The notes beneath the pieces were generated by a model that worked only from the letters and a program-made list of their open reading frames with translations, was not told where the DNA came from and searched no databases. Shown piece by piece: positions 1 through 12,366 of a stretch of DNA of 64,000 bases. The DNA is from Neoakkermansia glycaniphila (GTDB lineage Bacteria; Verrucomicrobiota; Verrucomicrobiia; Verrucomicrobiales; Akkermansiaceae), in the NCBI RefSeq assembly GCF_001683795.1, contig NZ_LIGX01000041.1, positions 239,910 to 303,909 on the forward strand, written 5' to 3'. Numbering within the stretch: the first letter of the stretch is position 1; every line of letters begins with the position of its first letter. Both the position numbers and the translations under genes were made by a program.

Positions 1-91
1 ACATGGAGTCCGGGGCTGCGGTTTGGGCGTGCAGTCCGGTGGTCGTCGCGAGAGATGCCGCAAGCAGCATCAGGGTATGTTTCGTTTTCAT
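1..91 (-). CDS. Secreted paralog family protein, N-terminal fragment
   Basis: Only the first 30 codons lie in the window; the gene continues past the left edge. The translation MKTKHTLMLLAASLATTGLHAQ is a signal peptide almost identical to that of the next gene (490-2481), whose protein starts MKTRHTLMLLAASLTTPALHAQ, so this is very probably the third member of a tandem paralog family. A TTGACA-17-TACGAT promoter lies about 100 bp upstream (193-221). Function unknown; a secreted or periplasmic location is inferred from the signal peptide. Confidence 0.8.
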   Translation of the reverse strand, partial: MKTKHTLMLLAASLATTTGLHAQTAAPDSM

Positions 92-192
92 GTTGTCGTA
101 TGATGGGTTGAAGGGAGCCATTCCGGCGGAAAACGCGTTACGATAGGCTCGATTCGGCCTTACTGTAACGGATTATCAATCCCTTCTTCTCA

Positions 193-221
193 ATCGTACA
201 AGGTAATAACAAGTGTGTCAA
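193..221 (-). promoter_or_regulatory. Sigma70-like promoter of the truncated gene
   Basis: On the minus strand TTGACA (221-216) and TACGAT (198-193) are separated by exactly 17 bp. The predicted start near 186 leaves a leader of about 95 nt that begins with the 183-169 palindrome. Confidence 0.65.
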
Positions 222-436
222 GTCGGCGCGTTGTCTGTTAGTCATCTGTTGTGGCTTTCTTTTTTGGGCTTCCGGGTTTGCTTTGTTGTGTGGCTGTCTG
301 AATGTAAATAATGTTTGACGTTTTTGTTGACACCGGATTGATAATCCGCTTTCTATATTTCGAGGTCGTTTTTTGTTCGGCTATGGGGCGGATTCGGCGT
401 TTTGCCAAGGGGTTGCGCGTTTTCCGGAAAAGGTTT

Positions 437-464
437 CCCCCTGTCCGGCAGGCCGGGCAGGGGG
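437..464 (-). terminator. Hairpin after the 490-2481 gene
   Basis: CCCCCTG-t-CCGGC and GCCGG-g-CAGGGGG pair with a 2-nt loop and one wobble. On the minus strand it lies 25 bp after the stop codon and is followed by a short A/T-rich stretch rather than a strict U run. Confidence 0.6.
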
Positions 465-489
465 ATGAGTGTCGGTATTCCGCGTGTTG

Positions 490-2481
490 TTACTTCGTTT
501 TGAAGTAGTAGTGGGTGCGGATGGTGTCGCCCTGCCTGTTCATGGTGGCGTAGAGTCCGTCCACCTGCGAGAAGATGAAGGACATGATGCCCTGAGCCTT
601 CAGGGTGTTGATGCCCATCTGCTGGAGGATGGGGAGGTCTTTGTTGAGCATTTCCTGAATGGGTGCAAACCGGAGGGCGAAGACGGAGCCGTTCAGACCG
701 CTGCTGATCGGGTTGTCCGCTGTGGCGACGACTGACGAGGTGTAGTCGGGTGAGCCGCCGATGGCCCATGATTTGTCCGAGATGCTGACGAAGACGTTGG
801 CGAGTCCGGCCGCAAGCGAGTTGATGCCGTCTTCCGCCACGTTTCCTGCTTCGTTCTTGAAGCTGTAGTTGGTGATGCCGCCCGCCTGTTGGACGGTTTG
901 AGCGGGCCACGCGAGGTTCGGTCTGTTGCTTTGGGCGAGGAGCTGTTTGCCTGCCGTTTCGATGGTGGTCCATGCGTTGCCGATGGCGGCGCGATCGGAT
1001 ACTCCCGCATAGAGGGCGAGGCGGGGGAGGGCGAATCCGTCCAAATACGGGCCGTATGCGGGGTGCAGTTTGGCGGCATCGGGCATGGTTCCCTTGTTGT
1101 CCATGAGGAGGGCATAGCGGCCGTTCATGCCGGAGATGGCCTGGAGACATCCCTTGACCATCTCAAGGACCTGTTGAGGAGGAGTGAGGTCGATGGTGAT
1201 GGTGTTGGGATCGGCTGGAGCTTTCTTTTTGCTGGCGTTGACAAGGAGGTCGATGCCAGAGATGGATTGTGCTGCAAGCATTTGCTGCATGGGCGTGGAG
1301 AGGGCACCTTCGGTGTACAGGATGGTTTCCGGCTTGTCGGCGAGGCCGATGAGGCGGAGCGGGCTGTCGAGGTCGATGGCGGTGGAGTTGCCGTTGATGG
1401 CTTCGAAGTGGACGCCCTTGTCAGCCCAGACGATCATGGAGGAGGCTGCCGGAGTGGCCATTTTTGCGCTTTGCATCATGAAGGCCTGCTGCTGCGGCGT
1501 GAGGGCTGCGAGGGTTCCGCTTGAGACGGCATCCAGAATGTTTTTCGTGAAGGCGGCGTCGATGTAGCCGAGCATGTCGGGGTTTTTGTCCATGCGCGCA
1601 TCGGCGAAGGCGACTTTGTTCGTAGCCAGAATGGATTCTGCCGGAGTGGCTGCGATTTTGATGTCTTTTTCCGGGTTTTCCGTGAAGGAGAGGATGACTT
1701 TGTTGTCCTTGACGGTGGCGAGGAGGTAGAAGTCGCGCGTGGCGAGTTTGTCGGCGATGCCGTTGAGCATGGCTGCGTGGGCGTCACCTTGCGCTTTTTC
1801 GCGGAGGTTGGCGGCGAGTTCTTTGCCGATGAGTTTGGCTCCCTGCCAGTTGAGGCCGGCGTAGGTGCCTTCATGCCACTGGGCGGTGGGGTCGGAGCTG
1901 GCTGCTGCCTTTTGTTTCATTTGCTCGAAGAACATCGGAGCCATGGCAGCCATTTGAGGGTCGATTCCGGCGATGACCGTGACGGACGGCAGGTGGGAGG
2001 AGACGAGGCTCTGGACGGAGGAGTCGAGAGTTTCGAGGCTGACTGTTTCCGGCATGTGGGTTTTACTCATGCTGTTGCAGAGGTGCGGCAATGCCTGGAG
2101 GAGGGTGATGTAGCTTTTGGCAAGGAGAGCCGAGCTGCCGGGGCCCGTGGCGACGGTGAAGGAGGTGACGGGCAAGGAGTTGAGCTGGATGCCTTTCTGC
2201 TGCATGAGCATCATGAGAGGCGCCATGAGCGGGGAGGTCTGGAGGTTGGCGACGGTCTGGTCGATGTGCGGCAGGGAGAGGTACATTTCCGTGTCTGCCG
2301 GGAGGAGTGCCATGTCTCCGAGTTTGGCGGCGCGCTGGTCGGCCGTGAGGGCGGGCGACTTCGGTACGGCGGCCAGTTCCTTGAGGATGGGTGTGAGAGG
2401 GGCGGTGTCTGCCGTTTGAGCATGCAGAGCCGGGGTGGTGAGGGATGCTGCGAGGAGCATCAGGGTGTGTCTTGTTTTCAT
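490..2481 (-). CDS. Secreted hypothetical protein, tandem paralog family
   Basis: A 663-residue protein with a clear signal peptide (MKTRHTLMLLAASLTTPALHAQ). It shares conserved blocks with the upstream gene 2515-4461: a WHEGxYAGLxWQG motif (near residue 202 here), an ENPEKDIxxAATPAxSxLATxKV block, and a C-terminal stretch with MKAQG, DGLYAT and a final YFKTK. The rest of the two proteins is divergent, so the duplication is old. Gap to the upstream gene is 33 bp with no good promoter, so the two are likely cotranscribed. No catalytic motif is recognisable. The family seems to be of the large secreted unknown proteins common in Verrucomicrobiota; function unknown. Confidence 0.85.
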   Translation of the reverse strand: MKTRHTLMLLAASLTTPALHAQTADTAPLTPILKELAAVPKSPALTADQRAAKLGDMALLPADTEMYLSLPHIDQTVANLQTSPLMAPLMMLMQQKGIQLNSLPVTSFTVATGPGSSALLAKSYITLLQALPHLCNSMSKTHMPETVSLETLDSSVQSLVSSHLPSVTVIAGIDPQMAAMAPMFFEQMKQKAAASSDPTAQWHEGTYAGLNWQGAKLIGKELAANLREKAQGDAHAAMLNGIADKLATRDFYLLATVKDNKVILSFTENPEKDIKIAATPAESILATNKVAFADARMDKNPDMLGYIDAAFTKNILDAVSSGTLAALTPQQQAFMMQSAKMATPAASSMIVWADKGVHFEAINGNSTAIDLDSPLRLIGLADKPETILYTEGALSTPMQQMLAAQSISGIDLLVNASKKKAPADPNTITIDLTPPQQVLEMVKGCLQAISGMNGRYALLMDNKGTMPDAAKLHPAYGPYLDGFALPRLALYAGVSDRAAIGNAWTTIETAGKQLLAQSNRPNLAWPAQTVQQAGGITNYSFKNEAGNVAEDGINSLAAGLANVFVSISDKSWAIGGSPDYTSSVVATADNPISSGLNGSVFALRFAPIQEMLNKDLPILQQMGINTLKAQGIMSFIFSQVDGLYATMNRQGDTIRTHYYFKTK

Positions 2482-2514
2482 GGTTTGATGATGTGTGTTG
2501 TGGAGGGGAAAGTG

Positions 2515-4461
2515 TTATTTTGTTTTGAAGTAGATGTGGGTGTATGTCGTGCCGGGTTGCCGGGTGACGGTGGCATAGAGGCCGTCGATTTGCGCGAAGA
2601 TGAGGTTGAAGGCTCCCTGTGCCTTCATGGTGTCGGTGCCCCGGGCGCGGAGGACGGCAAAGTTGCGGTTCATGAGTTGTTTGACCGCTTCCATGCGGAA
2701 GGCGAAGGCTGCTCCTTTGATGTTGCCGGAGGAGGTTTCGGCGGTGCGGACGATTTCTTCGGTGTATGCCGGAGAAGTGCCGATGGCGAGGGATGTGCCG
2801 GTGCGGGAGACGGCTATGTTGTTGAGGACAAATTCCTGAGGGGAGATTTGCGTTTTGCCGGTGACTTTGAAGCCGGCCGGGCGAACGGTGGGCGTGAAGG
2901 TGCAGGTGGAGATGCCATTGCGGGTGCTGTGCCGGAGGGAGGGCCACCCCAGAGGGGAGAATTTCGTGGTTGTGAGGCCTTGTTTCAGTACGGGTTCCAG
3001 CGTGGCCCATCCTTGTTCGAGGAGGGGGGCGTCTGCGATGGTTTTGTAGAGGGCGGGGCTGGGGAGGTCGAGATCTTTGACCTCGGGGTAGCCGAGAGGT
3101 TCGGAGGCGAGGATGTCCGGCATGCGGCCCCGGTTGTTGACGAGGATGGCGGTTCTGCCTCCGAGGCTGGAGAGGATTTGATGCAGGCCGTTCCCTGCGG
3201 CGAGAGCTTCCGGAGGGATGGGGAGTTTGCCGGAGAGGCTGTGGCCCAGCGATGCAAGGCAGGAGTAGAAGCCGTTGACGGCGGTTTGCGCCTGGGGCGA
3301 GAGTGCGCCTTCGGCATAGAGGATGGTTTCCGGGAGGTTCGCCATGGAGGCGAGTTTCAGCGGGGTGTCGAAGTCGAGGAGTGTGGCGGTGCCGGAGCTG
3401 CGTTCCGAGAGTTCGAGGTGGGCGCCGCGGTCTCCCCAGATGATGCCGGAGAGTCCGCAGATTTCTGCAGCCGTTGTGTTGGGCTGGCTGCCGAGGTGGA
3501 AGAGGAGGTCAGGCGGTGTGGCGGGGGTGAGTTTGCCGTCGGCGATGTCTACCTTTTGGGTGGCGAGGACGGATTGTGCCGGGGTGGCGGCTAGCCGGAT
3601 GTCTTTTTCCGGGTTTTCGCAGAGGACGATGAGGAGTTTGCCATCTTTGACGGCGGTGAGGAGGTAGAGTGTTTGGTCTTCGATGCGTTGGGCGAAGGAT
3701 TGCAGGGTCTGTTGCTCTTGATCCGTTGATTCCGGCGTGCTGAAAAGGCGGTCGAAGTTGTTGTGCAAGTTGGTGTTAGGCAGGATGCGAAGGCCCTGCC
3801 ATGAGAGGCCCGCATACCGGCCTTCGTGCCATGATGCACCGTTCTCACTGCTGTTCATGAGGGTTTTGATCCTGGAGAGGGATTGCTGCACGGAACGATG
3901 CCCTTCGGGGGTAAGTGCGGCGATGCAGGTGATGGTGGGGGGCTGCCGGGTGATGATGTCTGCGATGGTGATGTTCCAGAGGCTGGCGATGCGGTTGAAC
4001 GTTTGCTGGCCTGCTTCCGGTGAGGTCGTTTCGACGGCGAGGCTGATGGTTTGGGAGAGGGCGGTTTGCAATAGTTCGGCGGTGCGGCCGAGGGCGGCGG
4101 CGGTGCCGGGACCGGTGGCGATGGTGAGGGAGCGGAAGGGCGGTGCGGAGAAGGAGATGCCTTCTTCCTGCAGTTCATCGAGGATGAAGGCGACGGGGAG
4201 GAAGGTGGTGAGGCGGTTGATGCTTGCCGGGATGTCGGGGATGGTGAGGAATGCTTCCGCATCGGCCGGGATGAGGGCGAGGTCGGGGAAGTATTCGGCT
4301 CTCATGTTTGCCACCGTAGCGATGTCGGAGGCAGTGTGTGTTTGCGTGAGAGGGCGTTCCGCCATTTGCCGGAGGAGGTCGGTGGTGGCGGTGTTTTCCT
4401 CAGCCGACAGGGGCAGGGCGAGGGTTCCGGCGAGTGCTAGGCAGAGGAGTCCGGCATGCAT
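2515..4461 (-). CDS. Secreted hypothetical protein, tandem paralog family
   Basis: A 648-residue protein starting MHAGLLCLALAGTLALPLSAEE, a signal peptide. It carries the same conserved blocks as 490-2481: WHEGRYAGLSWQG near residue 210, CENPEKDIRLAATPAQSVLATQKV, and a C-terminus ending YFKTK. It precedes its paralog by 33 bp in what looks like one operon. No known domain is recognised. Cotranscription and similar size suggest paralogs that work together or on related partners, but this is inference. Confidence 0.85.
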   Translation of the reverse strand: MHAGLLCLALAGTLALPLSAEENTATTDLLRQMAERPLTQTHTASDIATVANMRAEYFPDLALIPADAEAFLTIPDIPASINRLTTFLPVAFILDELQEEGISFSAPPFRSLTIATGPGTAAALGRTAELLQTALSQTISLAVETTSPEAGQQTFNRIASLWNITIADIITRQPPTITCIAALTPEGHRSVQQSLSRIKTLMNSSENGASWHEGRYAGLSWQGLRILPNTNLHNNFDRLFSTPESTDQEQQTLQSFAQRIEDQTLYLLTAVKDGKLLIVLCENPEKDIRLAATPAQSVLATQKVDIADGKLTPATPPDLLFHLGSQPNTTAAEICGLSGIIWGDRGAHLELSERSSGTATLLDFDTPLKLASMANLPETILYAEGALSPQAQTAVNGFYSCLASLGHSLSGKLPIPPEALAAGNGLHQILSSLGGRTAILVNNRGRMPDILASEPLGYPEVKDLDLPSPALYKTIADAPLLEQGWATLEPVLKQGLTTTKFSPLGWPSLRHSTRNGISTCTFTPTVRPAGFKVTGKTQISPQEFVLNNIAVSRTGTSLAIGTSPAYTEEIVRTAETSSGNIKGAAFAFRMEAVKQLMNRNFAVLRARGTDTMKAQGAFNLIFAQIDGLYATVTRQPGTTYTHIYFKTK

Positions 4462-4569
4462 GGGGGCTGTTTCGGTTGATGGGTGATGGGACAGAAGGGA
4501 TGAAATAGACCTGCGCGAAAGGGTTAGACCTTCGCTTGCATGTATGATAGCCGCCTTTTTCAGCTGCCG

Positions 4570-8322
<3,753 letters not shown>

Positions 8323-8329
8323 GCGGCGG

Positions 8330-8358
8330 ATTGTAGCGGGAAGGGCTTGTGGAATCAA
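8330..8358 (-). promoter_or_regulatory. metH promoter, predicted leaderless start
   Basis: Minus strand TTGATT (8358-8353), 17-bp spacer, TACAAT (8335-8330), then 7 nt to the ATG at 8322. The predicted transcription start falls on or next to the start codon. Confidence 0.7.
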
Positions 8359-8389
8359 GGCATGAATGCGTCCGCAGGTGGGCGTTCGC

Positions 8390-8716
8390 TCAGACGGGGG
8401 CCGGTGTGTTTTTGTGGAGGATGCAGGCGCCGATGAGGAAGGTGATGCCGATGTAGCTGCTTACATGAAAATCTTCTGAGGGGAAGTCTTCAAGTGTGCG
8501 CGGGATGAGGTTCAGCAGGCCGCTGTGTATACCCAGCAGGAGTATTCCCGTGCTCCAGATGTATTTCCATGGGGTTTGCCGGCCGAGCCATGCACTGCCT
8601 TGTGCCAGTGCGTATGCGAGGAGGACGAGGGCAGTGTAGTAGTATTCGCCAACGATGAGTGCAGGCAGGTAGGCCATCAGATACCAGCATAGGGGGAGGA
8701 GAGAGCGTTTGGTCAT
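8390..8716 (-). CDS. Small membrane protein, unknown
   Basis: A 108-residue protein starting [29 protein letters not shown] with about three to four hydrophobic segments and short hydrophilic ends, so an integral inner-membrane protein. It lies 34 bp downstream of the AAA ATPase gene on the same strand and may be cotranscribed with it. No family is recognised. Confidence 0.65.
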   Translation of the reverse strand: MTKRSLLPLCWYLMAYLPALIVGEYYYTALVLLAYALAQGSAWLGRQTPWKYIWSTGILLLGIHSGLLNLIPRTLEDFPSEDFHVSSYIGITFLIGACILHKNTPAPV

Positions 8717-8750
8717 GATGTTGTGTTTCCTAGGGGGCGGGGCGTGGAGG

Positions 8751-9605
8751 TTAGAATTCCGGGGCGTGTTTGAGGAAGAATTCGTGGAAGAGTCGGACGT
8801 TTTTGAGTTCCGTCCATTTTTTTGCCGCGAAGGGCGGGTCGTCCATGTCGTATACTTTGGCTCCTTTGATGGACAGGAGGAAGGGGGAGTGCGTGGAGAT
8901 GATGAATTGGCAGTTGTAGAATCTGCAGGAGTCTTCGAGGAATTGGGCCAGTTTTTGCTGGTTTTCCGCCGAGAGGCTGTTTTCGGGTTCATCCAGCAGG
9001 TAGAGGGCATCCTGCGTGATCATGCCGGTGAAGTAGCGGAGGGCGTTTTCTCCGTTCGATTGTGTGCGGATGTTGTCGTGGTTGTTGCGGCGGATGTATT
9101 GGGATTTGCTGATTTTTTTGCAGAGGTTGATGTCTTTCAGCTGTTCGTAGTCTTCCATGGAGTTGAGCCGGAAGCGTGTGGTTCTGTTGTCTTCGTATCG
9201 TCGGAAGAGTTTTTCCCGGGCGGAGTCGATTTCGCTGTTGGTTTGCCGGATTCTGAGGATGTGGTCGAAGACGTCGTCGCTGGTGATGATGCGGCTGCCG
9301 CCGGGTGGGGGCGTTTTGGTTTCGGCCTGGCAATGTTGCAGATAGGGTTCCAGAAAGTCGGTTTTGTTGAATGGCGATTCGCGCCGGAGGCGGAGTTTTT
9401 CGGCGATGATGTTCAGGATGGTTGTTTTGCCGCAGCCGTTGCCGCCGTAGAGGATGGTGAAGGGGGAGAAGCTGATGTGTTCGATGGTTTTTCTGCTGAT
9501 GGTTTGGAAGGGGTAGCAGGTGTCGTAGCAGGTGAGTTGGAGGCCATGAAGGTAGGTTTCTTCCTGTTCCTGAGTCGGGAATGAGAATGAGGAGAGGTAG
9601 AGCAT
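8751..9605 (-). CDS. AAA family ATPase (COG3910-like predicted ATPase)
   Basis: A 284-residue soluble ATPase of the ABC/SMC-like class. Walker A is GGNGCGKTT, Walker B is ALYLLDEPENSLS, and the H-loop region reads ISTHSPFLLSI. A short middle region with many charged residues separates the motifs. Start at 9605 (MLYLSSFSF) is preferred over 9662 because the upstream 19 residues are proline/arginine rich and unlike the domain. The protein stands alone apart from the small membrane protein downstream; no nuclease partner is present, so a defence role is not supported. Specific function unknown. Confidence 0.8.
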   Translation of the reverse strand: MLYLSSFSFPTQEQEETYLHGLQLTCYDTCYPFQTISRKTIEHISFSPFTILYGGNGCGKTTILNIIAEKLRLRRESPFNKTDFLEPYLQHCQAETKTPPPGGSRIITSDDVFDHILRIRQTNSEIDSAREKLFRRYEDNRTTRFRLNSMEDYEQLKDINLCKKISKSQYIRRNNHDNIRTQSNGENALRYFTGMITQDALYLLDEPENSLSAENQQKLAQFLEDSCRFYNCQFIISTHSPFLLSIKGAKVYDMDDPPFAAKKWTELKNVRLFHEFFLKHAPEF

Positions 9606-9741
9606 GCCGGGGTGTCGAATGTTCGGGTAAGGGGGCTGTAAGCAACGCGCGGGCGAGGTCACGACGGAGTCAGGGCCATGAGGAGCATGCTGGAAGGTTG
9701 ATTCTGATCATGAAGGAGTTGTTGGCAAATTAGCCGCAGGC

Positions 9742-10635
9742 TCAGACGATGATTTCCCCCATGCAGTCGCCCTGGCGGGCGTAGAGTTCGGTGCAGCGGG
9801 AGGTTTGTTCGAGGAGGTCGGGGGCGAGGCGGATGCGGCCCGGCTCGAAGAAGGTGATGATGGTGGAGCCTCCGAAGGCGAAGTAGCCTTGTTCATCGCC
9901 TTTGGCGACGGGCTGGCCCGGGGTGTATGTCTGGTGGATGGCTCCGACTCCGGTGGCTCCGACGGCGAGGATGGCGACGGTGCCGCAGTCCGGGGTGTCG
10001 AGGAGGGTGAGTTCGCGTTTGTTGGTCCAGAGCCATGCGAGTTTTTTGCGGAGGCAGTAGGGGGAGACGCTGGCAAGAGGACCGGGGATGAGGAGGGCTG
10101 GGGAGGGGGTGCCGGAGGCGGCGAAGTGGTAGCGGTGGTAGTCCGTGGGGCAGAGGCGGGAGAGGACGATGCTGCCCCGTGCGTAGCGTTCGCCGAGTTC
10201 GGCGCTGCCGAGGAGGGCGGGGAGGTCGAATTGCTGGCCTTTGACGAAGACGCTTTCCATGGCCGAGGCATCCTGCCAGCCGCTGTGGCGGGCGTCTGCC
10301 GGGAAGGCGACGGTGGTTCCCGTGCAGACGGGGCGTGCGCCGGGTTTGAGGCGGCGGTAGAAGAATTGGTTGAAGGTGGCGTAGTTTTCGGCGGGGAGGA
10401 GGGCTTCGTCCATGTCGATGCCGTATTCCCGGATGAAGTCGGCGATGGCCTTTTTGCTGGAGGGGGCATCCATGCGGCGGCCGAGGATGCGGGAGAAGAA
10501 GGCGCGTTTGACGAGGGTGTGGAGGGCGAGTTTGCCGAGGGGGTTGCCGTAGATGAAGCGGAGGTAGCCTTCGCCGAGTACTTGTTCGGTGGCGATGGTT
10601 TTCCGGTAGCGGTCGTAGTATTGGATGCCCTTCAT
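9742..10635 (-). CDS. psd: Phosphatidylserine decarboxylase
   Basis: A 297-residue proenzyme that makes phosphatidylethanolamine from phosphatidylserine at the membrane. The self-cleavage motif GGST (Ser 257) lies near the C-terminus, giving a long beta chain and a short pyruvoyl alpha chain, as usual. The N-terminus (YYDRYRKTIATEQVLGEGYL) and FNQFFYRRLKPGARPV match the longer Psd subtype seen in clostridia and relatives. It starts 10 nt after the menD stop codon, so the two are translated from one transcript. Confidence 0.93.
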   Translation of the reverse strand: MKGIQYYDRYRKTIATEQVLGEGYLRFIYGNPLGKLALHTLVKRAFFSRILGRRMDAPSSKKAIADFIREYGIDMDEALLPAENYATFNQFFYRRLKPGARPVCTGTTVAFPADARHSGWQDASAMESVFVKGQQFDLPALLGSAELGERYARGSIVLSRLCPTDYHRYHFAASGTPSPALLIPGPLASVSPYCLRKKLAWLWTNKRELTLLDTPDCGTVAILAVGATGVGAIHQTYTPGQPVAKGDEQGYFAFGGSTIITFFEPGRIRLAPDLLEQTSRCTELYARQGDCMGEIIV

Positions 10636-10645
10636 GGGTGTGGGG

Positions 10646-12229
10646 TCAGCGCGAGGCGGTGAGTTGCTGGTGGAAGGAGGCCGTTTGTTCGGCGTCGGGC
10701 AGGATTTCGGCGAGGACGAGGGTGTCTTCGGGGAGGTCGTCGAGCTGGTCGAAGTCGTCCGCTGTGCGGATGGTGATGTGGCGTGCGCCCCAGAGTTCGG
10801 CGAGGGCGTGGAGGGAGATGTCGTGCGGCTGGACGAGGAGGCGTTCCATTTCCGCGGTGAGTTCGCTGCCGTGCGGGAGCTGTCGGAAGATGCCGCCGCC
10901 CTGGTTGTTCATGATGGCGACGAGGCGCTGCCCCTGCGGGAGCTGCGGGAGCATGGCGGGTGCGTTGGCATCGTAGAGGGCGGAGAGGTCGCCCATGAAG
11001 CACCACGATTGTTCGCTACCGACGGTGTTGCCGAGGTAGGTGGCGGCGAGTCCGTCGATGCCGTTGGCTCCACGGTTGGCACGGACGTAGGTGGTGGGGA
11101 CGTGCCATTGGGCATAGGCGTTCCAGAGGCGGACGGGGGAGGAGTTGCCGAGAAAGACGGTGTCGCCGAGGCAGGCGCGGAGGGAGAGTGTGCGGGTGAG
11201 CGCCGCTTCGCTTTCCGGGTAGGTGAGGAGGAGTTCTTCGATGAGGGCTTCGCGTTTGCGGGAGTGTTTGCGGAGGTTGTTGACGTCTCCTACATGGGGG
11301 AGGTCGCCCAGGGCGGGCATGATGTTTTCCATGTGCCCGGTGATGGTGCAGGATTCGCGGGCGAGGCCGGAGAAGCCGGTGCGGGTGATGGAGTATACTT
11401 TGCACTGGGGCAGGTCTTCGAGGTCTCTCCAGAAGCGGCCGACGGGTACGTCGCCGACGCGGAGGACGTAGGGGGGCGGGTTTTGGCGGAGGATGGAGTC
11501 GCCGTCGTGCAGGGCGTAGTCTTCGAGTTCTTCGCGGAGGCCGGATGTGGCATCGGCGATGACGGGTACCCGGAGGGTTTGTGCAAGCCAGAGGACGGGT
11601 TCCTGTTCATCGGGGTCGAGTCCGCCGATGAGGAGGACGAGGCCGTTGTATGCATGGAAGCGGATCATGCGGCAGAGGTCGGCGGTGTTGCCCCGGAAGG
11701 GTGGAGGTTCGGGCGGGTCGGCCGGGGTGCAGTCGAAGCCGGGAGGCGCGGCTTTGAGGTCCGGCTCGGGGAGGCGGACGTTGAGGTGGACGGGGAAGCC
11801 TTTGGCGAGCATGGCGGCGATGTCGGGCATGTCCGGAAGGCTGAGGGGGGCCGCCAGTTCGATGGTGGGGGCGTAGGTGCCGTAGAGGTTGGTTTGTTCG
11901 ATGCTTTGCGGGGCTCCGGTGCCGCAGTAGGCGGCGGGTCGGTCTGCGGTGACGATGAGGAGCGGTCTGCGCTGGTAGTAGGCTTCGATGACGGCGGGGA
12001 GGAGTTCCGCCGCAGCTGTGCCCGAGGTGGTGGTGACGGCGACGGGGCACCCGGAGGCCTGGATGCGGCCGAGGGCGAAGAAGGCAGCGGAACGTTCATC
12101 GAAGTGCGTCCACGTTTTGAGTTCGGTGCATTGGGAGAGGGTTTGCAGGATGGCGGCGTTGCGCGCGCCGGGGCAGCAGACCCATTCGCGGATGCCTGCA
12201 AGGCAGCAAGTAGTGATGAGTGGACGCAT
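10646..12229 (-). CDS. menD: 2-succinyl-5-enolpyruvyl-6-hydroxy-3-cyclohexene-1-carboxylate synthase
   Basis: A 527-residue thiamine-diphosphate enzyme of menaquinone synthesis; it joins 2-oxoglutarate to isochorismate. The N-terminal Pyr domain contains FDERSAAFFALG with the conserved glutamate, and SGTAAAELLPAVIEA. The C-terminal PP domain has the ThDP/Mg motif GDLSALYDAN ... MNNQGG and the typical RGANGIDG stretch. No other men genes are in the window; menD is paired with psd. Its own promoter TTGCCC-17-TACCAT lies 21 nt upstream of the ATG. Confidence 0.94.
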   Translation of the reverse strand: MRPLITTCCLAGIREWVCCPGARNAAILQTLSQCTELKTWTHFDERSAAFFALGRIQASGCPVAVTTTSGTAAAELLPAVIEAYYQRRPLLIVTADRPAAYCGTGAPQSIEQTNLYGTYAPTIELAAPLSLPDMPDIAAMLAKGFPVHLNVRLPEPDLKAAPPGFDCTPADPPEPPPFRGNTADLCRMIRFHAYNGLVLLIGGLDPDEQEPVLWLAQTLRVPVIADATSGLREELEDYALHDGDSILRQNPPPYVLRVGDVPVGRFWRDLEDLPQCKVYSITRTGFSGLARESCTITGHMENIMPALGDLPHVGDVNNLRKHSRKREALIEELLLTYPESEAALTRTLSLRACLGDTVFLGNSSPVRLWNAYAQWHVPTTYVRANRGANGIDGLAATYLGNTVGSEQSWCFMGDLSALYDANAPAMLPQLPQGQRLVAIMNNQGGGIFRQLPHGSELTAEMERLLVQPHDISLHALAELWGARHITIRTADDFDQLDDLPEDTLVLAEILPDAEQTASFHQQLTASR

Positions 12230-12250
12230 GGTTTCGACAGTTACAGGTCG

Positions 12251-12279
12251 ATGGTAGCAGGATGCCCGGAGCGGGGCAA
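12251..12279 (-). promoter_or_regulatory. menD-psd promoter
   Basis: Minus strand TTGCCC (12279-12274), 17-bp spacer, TACCAT (12256-12251), 21 nt before the menD ATG at 12229. Confidence 0.55.
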
Positions 12280-12316
12280 GGATAATTCCTGTTGCGGCGA
12301 TTCACCCGTTTCGAGT

Positions 12317-12348
12317 AGCCGGCCGGGCGGGAGTCGCTTCGGCCGGCT
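12317..12348 (-). terminator. G+C-rich hairpin after the HTH gene
   Basis: AGCCGGCC and GGCCGGCT pair perfectly (8 bp) 19 bp after the HTH gene stop. There is no clear U run, so terminator function is uncertain. Confidence 0.35.
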
Positions 12349-12366
12349 GTATGCGGAGAGGGGGAA

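Larger units (their letters stand above)
92..489. other. Intergenic region with promoter, paired palindromes and hairpin
   Basis: About 400 bp without a convincing gene. It holds the promoter of the truncated gene (193-221), two inverted copies of a palindrome (169-183 and 334-348), and the terminator-like hairpin of the 490-2481 gene (437-464). The small open frames here have no support. Confidence 0.6.

Noticed and set aside
8323..8500. Cobalamin or SAM riboswitch upstream of metH
   Set aside because: The promoter ends 7 nt before the ATG, and no B12-box or SAM-box-like fold is apparent.
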